A stretch of DNA of 5,776 nt, from the NCBI GenBank assembly GCA_019057355.1, contig DXJM01000132.1, forward strand, positions 1 to 5,776. The letters run 5' to 3'. Numbering within the stretch: position 1 is the stretch's first letter; each line of letters starts with the position of its first letter. Positions 1-5,776 of the stretch are shown here, piece after piece. The stretch comes from Promethearchaeota archaeon. GTDB lineage: Archaea; Asgardarchaeota; Lokiarchaeia; Sigyniarchaeales; SOKP01. The notes under the pieces are model-generated. The model made no database searches, was not told the origin of the DNA, and saw nothing but the letters and a program-made list of their open reading frames with translations. The position numbers and the translations under genes were made by a program.

Positions 1-16
1 AGAAAAGCGAATTTTT

Positions 17-1960
17 ATGAATAAAATAAAAAAAAAAATATTAATACTAGCTCTAACCATTTTCTTTCTATTACCATTAATAGGAATTTCTTCTATACAC
101 AATGATAATGACGTCTCACCCAAAACATCATTGACCATGATTGCAGATTGGAATCGACATGAAATCTGTTGGATGACGGGATATGATTTTACTGTAGGAG
201 ATTTTAATCCATGGAAAGCAGGACCTAATTTCGGTATTGCTTTAATGTATGAAACGTTATTTGGTTATGATAAATACACTGATAAATACATTAATGTAAT
301 TGGAAATGAATTTTCATGGCAAGCTGGTGGTTCTCAACTTTTAATAAATATAACAAATAAAGCTCGCTGGTCTGACGGTGAACCTCTTGATATTGATGAT
401 GTTATATATAGTTACGAGTTGGCTTCGAATCAAATGAGATTTAAAGCGGATATGACGGCAAGAATCGCTGGTTATACTAAACTAAGTGATTATTCAATGA
501 CGATAAACATAGTTCCCGGTTATGAATACAGTTTAAAAGTTATAGAATTCATTAGCATGGAGATTCCCATCATACCTGAACATGTATGGAAATGGATTGT
601 TGCTATTGAAAACGGCGGAAACCTTGACTTGGATGGATATTTAAATAATTGGCATTCTATTGGATATAATAAGAGTTGGATGGTCTGCTCAGGTCCTTAC
701 ATGCCTCATTACGAACTTGATCCTGCTGAAGAAGTATTTAAATATAGGGATGATTGGTGGGGGGCGGGAGTTACTGATGCAGATCTTCCAAGTAGAATTG
801 CTGGAAAAACACCTCCTAAATACGTTGGAGCCCGAAAATACACAGATAACAATGTTAAAGATTATGCTTTGATAGCAGGAGCTGTTGATGGTCATTCAGG
901 ATTTATTGCAGAAGTTTGGACTGTAATGAATGATAATCCACACATCTATACATGGTATGGAAGAGAGAATGCTTTAGGAATTGATGGTAATTACTTCATT
1001 GGCTTAGGTTCCGTTTTAACGATCGCTCCAAATCATGCCGTAGCCCCATTAAATGAAACTTACGTGAGAGAAGCAATAGCATATTGTTTAAATAACGATC
1101 CAATTCCAAATATCGCGGCATATGGGTATTGGAGTAGAGCGGAAGCAACATTCCTGGATCCATCATCACCTTTGTATAATGAAACTATTGCAAATACATA
1201 CAGGAGAGATTATAATATTGGTCAGGCAGTCCAAACTTTATTGGATGCTGGTTGCTATAGAGTTGGATCAACGTGGTACACCCCTTATGATATGGCCATT
1301 GGACCTTTTGAATTGATTACTGTTAAAGGTTGGACGGATGTAAAAACCGCCTCTGATTATTGGGCCCAATCAATGATTGATTTTAACATCAGTGTCACTG
1401 TTAAAGAGCAAGAACAAGCAGAGTTTGAAAATAATGTAGATAGTAGAAATTTTGATATGTGCATGCAAACTAGAACACCTCATCTAACAAATCCAGCTCT
1501 TACTTTCTTCGATGGCTATAGAGGGCAACATCTTTTTGATAAAAACGTTTCCGGATGGATAAGTCCAGAATACAATGCCGCTTTTGTTAATTTTGAATTA
1601 TCAGGAAATGATCCCTTATTAGCTCAATACTGGGCAAGTCAAATGCAATTAATCTTAGCAACAGAACTACCTGAAATTCCTTGCTTTAATAATGCATTCT
1701 GGTATGCTTTTAGTACAATCTATTGGGAAGGGTGGAATAATGCAGAAAATCAATTCCAACAGCCAATAGCTACATTTACAGTTAATAATATGGCTCTGAA
1801 AGCAAGATTCGTCTTAAATTTATATTCCACTGGATATATAAGTAGCGATCTTCCTTGGTTATTAATTGGCATAATTATTGCTGGTGTTGCTATAGCTGGA
1901 GTTGTGGTTGTTGTAGGCGTGGTTAGATTTAAAACTAAAAGAAAAATAATTTCATTATAA
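17..1960 (+). CDS. ABC transporter solute-binding protein, family 5 (DppA/OppA-like), C-terminally membrane-anchored
   Basis: Extracytoplasmic ligand-binding component of an ABC importer; relatives bind peptides, oligosaccharides or nickel, and the ligand here cannot be told. Seen: a basic N-terminus followed by a hydrophobic stretch (residues 8-27) forms a signal sequence with no lipobox Cys. Family 5 hallmarks follow in order: FNPW (63-66), ARWSDGEPLDIDDVIYS (116-132), IIPEHVW (185-191), SGPYMP (225-230), RDDWWG (244-249) and a YVREAIAY helix (349-356). A Gly/Val-rich membrane helix (about 612-636) precedes a basic tail (RFKTKRK), so the protein is probably tethered by its C-terminus, as in many archaeal binding proteins. 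Six N-x-S/T sequons (N111, N218, N346, N388, N457, N510) could be glycosylated. At 647 residues it is somewhat longer than typical bacterial members. The ATG at 17 fits the signal peptide, but the frame is open to the window edge and no clear Shine-Dalgarno sequence is visible. No permease or ATPase gene follows, so any partners lie upstream or elsewhere. Confidence 0.93.
   Translation: MNKIKKKILILALTIFFLLPLIGISSIHNDNDVSPKTSLTMIADWNRHEICWMTGYDFTVGDFNPWKAGPNFGIALMYETLFGYDKYTDKYINVIGNEFSWQAGGSQLLINITNKARWSDGEPLDIDDVIYSYELASNQMRFKADMTARIAGYTKLSDYSMTINIVPGYEYSLKVIEFISMEIPIIPEHVWKWIVAIENGGNLDLDGYLNNWHSIGYNKSWMVCSGPYMPHYELDPAEEVFKYRDDWWGAGVTDADLPSRIAGKTPPKYVGARKYTDNNVKDYALIAGAVDGHSGFIAEVWTVMNDNPHIYTWYGRENALGIDGNYFIGLGSVLTIAPNHAVAPLNETYVREAIAYCLNNDPIPNIAAYGYWSRAEATFLDPSSPLYNETIANTYRRDYNIGQAVQTLLDAGCYRVGSTWYTPYDMAIGPFELITVKGWTDVKTASDYWAQSMIDFNISVTVKEQEQAEFENNVDSRNFDMCMQTRTPHLTNPALTFFDGYRGQHLFDKNVSGWISPEYNAAFVNFELSGNDPLLAQYWASQMQLILATELPEIPCFNNAFWYAFSTIYWEGWNNAENQFQQPIATFTVNNMALKARFVLNLYSTGYISSDLPWLLIGIIIAGVAIAGVVVVVGVVRFKTKRKIISL
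1850..1924 (+). other. C-terminal transmembrane anchor of the solute-binding protein
   Basis: This stretch encodes residues 612-636, an uninterrupted hydrophobic run rich in Gly, Ile and Val. It is followed directly by a basic tail (RFKTKRK). By the positive-inside rule the tail should be cytoplasmic and the binding domain outside. It replaces the N-terminal lipid anchor of bacterial homologues, since no cysteine is present in the signal region. Confidence 0.85.
1929..1947 (-). terminator. Candidate T-tract terminator for the minus-strand beta-CASP gene
   Basis: Read on the minus strand, the sequence just past the stop of the 1955-3502 gene has several short T runs (T5 at 1946-1942, T4 at 1940-1937, T4 at 1934-1931). 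They lie within the C-terminal codons of the solute-binding protein, where they encode its basic tail. They are plausible archaeal termination signals but not distinguishable from ordinary Lys codons. Confidence 0.25.
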
Positions 1961-3502
1961 TTGAAGTTTTTCTCCATTTTTTAATAAGAAAGTATTATTA
2001 AACTCTTTTTTAAACCAACCGGGATTCTCGGTATGTACCGGAATTATAATATCGGGATTTATCATTTGAATCGTTTCCCTAATTTCATTTTTTGAAGCAT
2101 GACCTGATGCGTGAAAACCTTCGATGAATTCTGGTTTTAAACGTCCATTATCGTTTATTAGATTAAAACCGTGAGGTTCTAATCCAAAATATTCCAACCA
2201 GTTATAAAGTCGAAGGAAATCATATTCAGACTCTTCTTCAAAAGCTTCAGATGAAGAATACACGTAGCAACCTTTATCTGGCTTGATATCCAATAGATTA
2301 TTCATGTCAAAAAACGAAAAACATATTAAATATTTTTCAAGATTATGATTAATTGATGTTGGATCAATATATTGCAATTCTTTTTTTGCGGTATTAAGAA
2401 TATGCGATTCCCAATAATCATTCCTCTCTCTAATTTTATCATAAAGTAGAATATGTTCTAATCTATCTATGTGATCAACTTGTTCGAGAGCATATAGCAG
2501 ATATGCGTCTTTAGAGGTGATTACAAGCTCACGACTTGTTTCATCAGCGATTTTTTGAAAGATTTCTAGTCTTTCGAGATTTCTTGCCGAAAAATCGGCA
2601 ATAGCTAAACCATCTGCTTCCTTGACAACATCTAAACAATTTTCATAAACATCATTCTCGGAAACATTAATATCTTTATCATCTTCATTTCTTGATATTC
2701 TCGTTCCCTCAATTATTAGCACATCGACTTCTTTTGATCGATTGATAAATTCTTTACTTTTTTCAGCTCGCTTGCCGTGAAGACGAAAATCCCCTGTATA
2801 TGCTATATTTTTGCTCCCTCTTAAGATATATGCAGTTGATCCATAAATCGAATGGTCCACCTCAAAAGCTTCAATATCGAACTGAGTAGAGAGAGAAAAT
2901 ATATTATTTAAACTTCCTCTTTCTATAGGTTTAGTACTTCTACTTTGGAGTGTCAAGAATTCTTCTAAGGAAGGAAAGAAATCATCCGTGCAGAAAAAAT
3001 TTCGACTTAAAAATTTACTATGTTCTTTTTTTTGACTGACTACTCGAGTTTTATCATTAGCTCCTTCTATTCTTTCAGCAAAAAAGGCAACATCAGGACC
3101 AAGTTTCATTTGAGATGTATCCAGAATACCCTTAAGTAATGCTAAACTGATACCCGAAGCTACAATTGGATATGCTTTATTAAGAAAACCTATATTTCCA
3201 AAGTGATCCATGTGAGCGTGAGAGAGCAATACTGCTTCGACATTTAAAGTAGGAAATGAAGATAAACAGACATCAGAGGGAATTAGGTCATTTCGATAAA
3301 TATTCAACTTTGGTATTAAATCAAGATAAATCAGATCATGAATACCTCGGATGACTCGATCTTTCAGAAATTCTTCATAAAAAACACCGTACTTCTTGAA
3401 ATTCATTCCAAAATCCAGAAAAACTCCTTTCTCGTTTTCTTCTAAATATATTTTGTTTCCACCAATCGTGTCGGCTCCATCATAAATCGTTATAGAAGTC
3501 AT
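1955..3502 (-). CDS. Beta-CASP metallo-beta-lactamase-fold protein, RNase J-like (probable ribonuclease)
   Basis: Predicted zinc-dependent RNA-processing nuclease, probably cytoplasmic: no signal peptide or membrane segment is seen. The 515 residues show the full set of MBL motifs. These are FLDFG (28-32), SHAHMDH (H95, H97, D99, H100), VDHS (H217) and YTGDFRLHG (D238). The beta-CASP motif A is IIEGT (E265), followed by a DFSARNLERL segment (303-312). The C-terminal RMMBL-like part has HASGHAS (motif B, H464 and H468) and IPVHTE (motif C, H490). A His in motif C is the version found in RNA-acting rather than DNA-acting beta-CASP proteins. Residues about 143-205 form a charged insert absent from the neighbouring paralogue. 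The ATG at 3502 is supported by GAAGGA eight bases upstream and an in-frame TGA at 3517-3515. It diverges from the paralogue at 3739 and overlaps the solute-binding protein gene by 6 bases. Family assignment is strong; RNA as substrate, and exo- versus endo-activity, are inferred. Confidence 0.9.
   Translation of the reverse strand: MTSITIYDGADTIGGNKIYLEENEKGVFLDFGMNFKKYGVFYEEFLKDRVIRGIHDLIYLDLIPKLNIYRNDLIPSDVCLSSFPTLNVEAVLLSHAHMDHFGNIGFLNKAYPIVASGISLALLKGILDTSQMKLGPDVAFFAERIEGANDKTRVVSQKKEHSKFLSRNFFCTDDFFPSLEEFLTLQSRSTKPIERGSLNNIFSLSTQFDIEAFEVDHSIYGSTAYILRGSKNIAYTGDFRLHGKRAEKSKEFINRSKEVDVLIIEGTRISRNEDDKDINVSENDVYENCLDVVKEADGLAIADFSARNLERLEIFQKIADETSRELVITSKDAYLLYALEQVDHIDRLEHILLYDKIRERNDYWESHILNTAKKELQYIDPTSINHNLEKYLICFSFFDMNNLLDIKPDKGCYVYSSSEAFEEESEYDFLRLYNWLEYFGLEPHGFNLINDNGRLKPEFIEGFHASGHASKNEIRETIQMINPDIIIPVHTENPGWFKKEFNNTFLLKNGEKLQL
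1966..1982 (+). terminator. Candidate T-tract terminator for the solute-binding protein gene
   Basis: Two T runs (T5 at 1967-1971 and T6 at 1977-1982) lie within 25 bases after the stop codon. Archaeal RNA polymerase terminates at such U-tracts without needing a hairpin. They sit inside the 3' end of the opposing gene and partly serve as its Lys and Asn codons, so they may simply reflect AT-rich coding sequence. Confidence 0.3.
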
Positions 3503-3510
3503 TATAAAAA

Positions 3511-3516
3511 TCCTTC
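3511..3516 (-). promoter_or_regulatory. Shine-Dalgarno site for the minus-strand beta-CASP gene
   Basis: The minus strand reads GAAGGA, then eight bases, then ATG (3502-3500). The AGGA core is complementary to the 16S rRNA 3' end. The site overlaps an in-frame TGA (3517-3515), which rules out a longer start. Confidence 0.65.
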
Positions 3517-3577
3517 ATTCATTTTTTAAAATAGATCTAGAGTTGTTTCACGCTATTTTTATCTGATATAATCCTTT

Positions 3578-3586
3578 TTTTATAAA
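3578..3586 (-). promoter_or_regulatory. Candidate TATA box for the minus-strand beta-CASP gene
   Basis: The minus strand reads TTTATAAAA here. Archaeal transcription usually starts about 25 bases downstream, which predicts a start near 3555 and a leader of about 50 bases carrying the GAAGGA ribosome site. No strong purine-rich BRE precedes it. In DNA this AT-rich, chance matches are common. Confidence 0.4.
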
Positions 3587-3680
3587 CAAAAAAGAAATGG
3601 TTTAAGATAATTATGAAAAACTGATATATTTAAATCTAAGCTATTTACGATTAAATTGTTGCTATGAAAATATGCTTAAT

Positions 3681-3690
3681 TTTAAATATA
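3681..3690 (+). promoter_or_regulatory. Candidate TATA box for the plus-strand beta-CASP gene
   Basis: TTTAAATATA resembles the archaeal TATA consensus and would place the RNA start near 3710, giving a leader of roughly 25-30 bases. A second TATA-like element (ATATTTAAAT, 3626-3635), preceded by the purine-rich GAAAAA, could be a more distal alternative with a leader near 80 bases. The choice cannot be made from sequence alone. Confidence 0.4.
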
Positions 3691-3738
3691 AAAATGATTA
3701 TTGTTATTTTACGTGAATATATGTAATAAAGACATAAA

Positions 3739-5214
3739 ATGAGTTCAGAAGAGCGAATTAAGCTGAATTTTTATGGTGGCATAAACGGGATAGGGAATAT
3801 CATACTCTTGGAAGATTTAAAATATGAAACGAAGATACTTCTCGATTTTGGTGCTAATACAAAAAAATTGATTAGATATCCATCAAACTTGGATGAAATT
3901 ATAAATGCTAACATTCTACCTCAAGAGAAAGATTTTCCCATAAAGAATTTATATTCGAAAAATTTTCTTTTCGAGAAGGGGTTAACCAAATCAGAAAGAG
4001 ACAGGGAATGTGCTGATAAAAGCGATCCAGAATCCGATCTTGATGGGGTTCTCATTTCTCATGCTCACCGTGATCATTACTATGGATTACCATTTTTAAA
4101 CCGTAATATTCCGATATTCATTGGAGAATATACTAAAAAAATATTAGATGCTAAATCTAAAGCTTCAGCCGTATCTGTTGATAATTATTACACTGGATTA
4201 AATTGGAGAACATTTAGAACAGGCGATACAATTGACATTAAAGGGGTAAAGATTTATCCGGTTCATGTGGATCATTCAATTCCAGCTGCATATGGATTTA
4301 TCATCCATACATCAGCTGGATTGGTCGTGTATTCCGGTGATTTTAGGATGCATGGTCCTTTAAAATTTATGACTTTTGATTTAATCAGAAAAGTTAATGA
4401 ATTATCCAAAGGAAATGAACAGTTTGAAAATGAAGATAACGAGAGATTTATTAAAGTCATTGCTCTGATTTGTGAAGGCACTTTTGTTCATAAAGCCTCA
4501 ATTGAATCCGAACGCCGAGTAAAAAGAGACCTGAAAATATTAACCCGAGACATACCCTTTGATTACTTCATTGTAAAATATAATTTAGCGGATTGGGATC
4601 GCTTTAGGACATTTGTGGAGATTACTAAACAAATAGGATGGAAATTCATTATAACAGAAAAAGCAGCTTACTTTTACCATATTTTAAATACTGATGAGAA
4701 TTGGATGTCGATGAGAAATCCAAATATATTAGATGAAGATTCTATTTTAATAGTTGAGCAAGAAAACAAAAATAGTTTTTTATACGGATGGCAGAAGGAA
4801 ATTAGAAACATATTTAGGAAAAATCATAAAGAAGGACGATTCTTAAAGTTAAAAGAAATTAAGGATTTGAAAGCAAAATTCTTTCTATATTATATAGCTG
4901 TAGAGAAACCTTATAGGGAAAATTTACCTAGATATTTAGTTGGTGCGTTCATTTCTACCGATATCGACCCTTATTCCGAAGAATATTATGATAGCGATTT
5001 ACTTTCTCAATTAAGACGATTAGGATTTACGTCATATAGAATACAAGCATCGGGACATGCCAAACCTCACGATATATATAAGTTTGCCACAGAAATAAAT
5101 CCTGATAAAATATTTCCAATCCATTCAGAACATCCTAAATTATTCACTAATTTGTTTAAAAATACAAGCATTAATGTAATATTGCCAGAGTTATATAGCG
5201 ATTATTTTATTTAG
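3739..5214 (+). CDS. Diverged beta-CASP metallo-beta-lactamase-fold protein, RNase J-like paralogue
   Basis: Predicted zinc-dependent nucleic-acid hydrolase of 491 residues, homologous to the divergently transcribed neighbour. Shared motifs in order: LLDFGAN (34-40), SHAHRDH (H108, H110, D112, H113), VDHSIP (H179), YSGDFRMHG (D201), CEGT (E246) followed by SE (256-257), ITEKAAYF (305-312), ASGHA (437-441) and INPDKIFPIHSE (H462). All expected metal ligands are present, so it is probably catalytic. Two regions depart from the neighbour: motif B has Gln436 where the neighbour has His464, and DFSAR is replaced by KYNLA (280-284). It also lacks the neighbour's insert between the second and third metal motifs (66 residues apart against 117). 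The start is secure because an in-frame ATG-TAA-TAA lies at 3721-3729 and the next Met is residue 204. No clear Shine-Dalgarno sequence is seen. The 3' end overlaps the HAD gene by 8 bases. Fold is certain; substrate and role are unknown. Confidence 0.88.
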   Translation: MSSEERIKLNFYGGINGIGNIILLEDLKYETKILLDFGANTKKLIRYPSNLDEIINANILPQEKDFPIKNLYSKNFLFEKGLTKSERDRECADKSDPESDLDGVLISHAHRDHYYGLPFLNRNIPIFIGEYTKKILDAKSKASAVSVDNYYTGLNWRTFRTGDTIDIKGVKIYPVHVDHSIPAAYGFIIHTSAGLVVYSGDFRMHGPLKFMTFDLIRKVNELSKGNEQFENEDNERFIKVIALICEGTFVHKASIESERRVKRDLKILTRDIPFDYFIVKYNLADWDRFRTFVEITKQIGWKFIITEKAAYFYHILNTDENWMSMRNPNILDEDSILIVEQENKNSFLYGWQKEIRNIFRKNHKEGRFLKLKEIKDLKAKFFLYYIAVEKPYRENLPRYLVGAFISTDIDPYSEEYYDSDLLSQLRRLGFTSYRIQASGHAKPHDIYKFATEINPDKIFPIHSEHPKLFTNLFKNTSINVILPELYSDYFI

Positions 5215-5743
5215 TCTTCACATTCCAATCTTCGGGATTTTTAATTGGTTTTAAAAATATTTTTAATTCTAAATTTTGAGCTAATTTATTAATATCATTG
5301 AAATATTCAGTCATATCATCAAAAATTTTGAAAATTAATTCGTTTCTTGAATCTCCATTATTCTTAAAAGCAATAGAATATTTCTTAAAAATTTCTTCTA
5401 CTCTTTCAACTTTCCAAATAAAATAATTCTCAATTGTATGAGATTTATCTTCAGGATAATAAATAATCTCGAAATTCCTCATATTTTTCAGAGATGATAA
5501 TTGCTTCTCTGTAACTTCACCAAAATAACATTTTTGCCTCCCTGTGATGAAAAAGACTTGATAAGCAGTGATACAGTTTTCTTGATAAAATTTAACAAAT
5601 TCTTCAAATAAAATAATATCTTCGCTTTTTTTTAAAGCTTCTTTTATAAATTCCTCACTTGCAGTATTATTATCATAAATATTGGGAAAAACTTGGGACA
5701 AAACACAACCATCTATATCAAAAATATAAATTTCTTTTAACAT
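5207..5743 (-). CDS. Capless HAD-superfamily phosphatase-like protein
   Basis: Predicted magnesium-dependent phosphohydrolase of 178 residues, without signal peptide or membrane segment. All four HAD motifs are visible. Motif I is FDIDGC (D9 nucleophile, D11 general acid/base), motif II FFITGR (T67), motif III K111 in IWKVERV, and motif IV DD at 142-143 with D150 after it. Having both motif I Asp residues points to a phosphatase. Spacing between motifs leaves little room for a cap domain; capless HAD enzymes typically act on large substrates such as proteins or nucleic acids. The TGR, then His-Thr (102-103), then Lys pattern recalls the HAD domains of polynucleotide 3'-phosphatases and of the 'Swiss Army Knife' RNA-repair proteins, but I cannot confirm membership; a general nucleotidase is possible. 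The ATG at 5743 begins directly before the first strand, is preceded by AAGGAA, and follows an in-frame TAG (5764-5762). It converges on the beta-CASP gene and overlaps it by 8 bases. Confidence 0.82.
   Translation of the reverse strand: MLKEIYIFDIDGCVLSQVFPNIYDNNTASEEFIKEALKKSEDIILFEEFVKFYQENCITAYQVFFITGRQKCYFGEVTEKQLSSLKNMRNFEIIYYPEDKSHTIENYFIWKVERVEEIFKKYSIAFKNNGDSRNELIFKIFDDMTEYFNDINKLAQNLELKIFLKPIKNPEDWNVKTK
5238..5264 (+). terminator. Candidate T-rich terminator for the plus-strand beta-CASP gene
   Basis: T5 (5238-5242), T4 (5249-5252) and T5 (5260-5264) runs follow the TAG stop by 24-50 bases, inside the opposing HAD gene. Such clusters of T tracts terminate archaeal transcription. 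They also fit Lys-rich codons of the HAD protein's C-terminus, so the call is weak. Confidence 0.3.
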
Positions 5744-5746
5744 GAG

Positions 5747-5752
5747 TTCCTT
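5747..5752 (-). promoter_or_regulatory. Weak Shine-Dalgarno site for the HAD gene
   Basis: The minus strand reads AAGGAA, three bases before the ATG at 5743-5741. The AGGA core matches the 16S rRNA 3' end, but the spacing is short. It supports this ATG as the start, together with the in-frame TAG just upstream. Confidence 0.45.
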
Positions 5753-5762
5753 AATAATTTTC

Positions 5763-5772
5763 TATATTTTAT
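5763..5772 (-). promoter_or_regulatory. Possible TATA-like element for the HAD gene
   Basis: The minus strand reads ATAAAATATA about 25 bases before the start codon. If used, it would give a nearly leaderless mRNA, which conflicts with the AAGGAA site between it and the ATG. The real promoter could lie beyond the window edge. Confidence 0.2.
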
Positions 5773-5776
5773 CCAA

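Larger units (their letters stand above)
3503..3738. promoter_or_regulatory. Divergent intergenic region between the two beta-CASP genes
   Basis: This very AT-rich 236-bp stretch lies between two genes transcribed outward and must carry the promoters of both, unless either is transcribed from elsewhere. It holds TATA-like boxes in both directions, a perfect 8-bp palindrome TAGATCTA (3532-3539) in the likely leader of the minus-strand gene, and ATTTAAAT (3628-3635), a symmetric TATA-like element near the middle. I saw no tRNA, CRISPR repeat, long inverted repeat or convincing small gene in it. Confidence 0.7.

Noticed and set aside
660..895. Two overlapping short open frames (660-872 plus, 689-895 minus) inside the solute-binding protein gene
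   Set aside because: Both lie wholly within a well-supported coding region in other frames, have no ribosome site that I can see, and show no recognisable motif.
1122..1316. Plus-strand 64-codon frame inside the solute-binding protein gene
   Set aside because: It is an alternate-frame shadow of a conserved domain, with no independent evidence for translation.
1750..1977. Minus-strand open frame of 75 codons with a Pro/Thr/Ala-rich product
   Set aside because: It is antisense to the C-terminal part and membrane anchor of the solute-binding protein. The repetitive Thr/Pro composition simply mirrors the Gly/Val codons, and the frame runs into the opposing gene's 3' end.
3503..3738. A small RNA or riboswitch in the divergent intergenic region
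   Set aside because: No stable hairpin, conserved aptamer-like segment or GC-rich island stands out; the palindromes found are 8 bp and AT-rich, as expected by chance here.
4272..4481. Minus-strand 69-codon frame inside the second beta-CASP gene
   Set aside because: It is antisense to the conserved DHSI, SGDFR and CEGT motifs of the real gene and has no motif of its own.
1955..5214. Reading the two MBL proteins as glyoxalase II or beta-lactamase-type small-molecule enzymes
   Set aside because: Both carry the motif A EGT, SGHA and P-x-H-x-E elements of the beta-CASP/RMMBL architecture and the matching length, which small-molecule MBL enzymes lack.
1955..5743. A toxin-antitoxin or phage-defence island
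   Set aside because: No integrase, transposase, repeats, nucleotide-binding defence domain or small paired genes are seen, and base composition looks uniform across the window.

Overview
The window is AT-rich, densely coding DNA holding four protein genes. It most probably comes from an archaeon, and an Asgard archaeon (Lokiarchaeia-like) is my best guess. The reasons are TATA-like boxes upstream of genes, a solute-binding protein with no lipobox that is held by a C-terminal membrane helix with a basic tail, and an archaeal-type metallo-beta-lactamase/beta-CASP nuclease family. The lineage is inferred from style alone; no rRNA or other marker gene is present.

Layout: (1) Positions 17-1960 (+) encode a family 5 (DppA/OppA-type) ABC transporter solute-binding protein, with its start only 16 bases from the window edge. 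(2) Positions 1955-3502 (-) encode a beta-CASP metallo-beta-lactamase protein of the RNase J-like group. (3) Positions 3503-3738 are a 236-bp divergent intergenic region with TATA-like elements for both flanking genes. (4) Positions 3739-5214 (+) encode a second, diverged beta-CASP protein that is clearly homologous to the first. (5) Positions 5207-5743 (-) encode a small capless HAD-family hydrolase. No RNA gene, CRISPR array, insertion sequence or long repeat was seen.

Gene relationships: the two beta-CASP genes are transcribed away from each other and could be controlled from one shared region. Both keep every zinc ligand of the nuclease active site. The second has lost a motif-B histidine and several residues of a conserved beta-CASP segment that the first retains, so it may have a changed substrate or role. 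Both convergent gene pairs overlap at their 3' ends (6 and 8 bases), leaving no separate terminator space. At the first junction, one 6-bp palindrome supplies the last Leu codon and the stop codon of both genes. The HAD protein beside the nucleases could act on nucleic-acid ends, but that is a hypothesis. The transporter protein appears functionally unrelated to the rest, and its permease and ATPase partners are not in the window.
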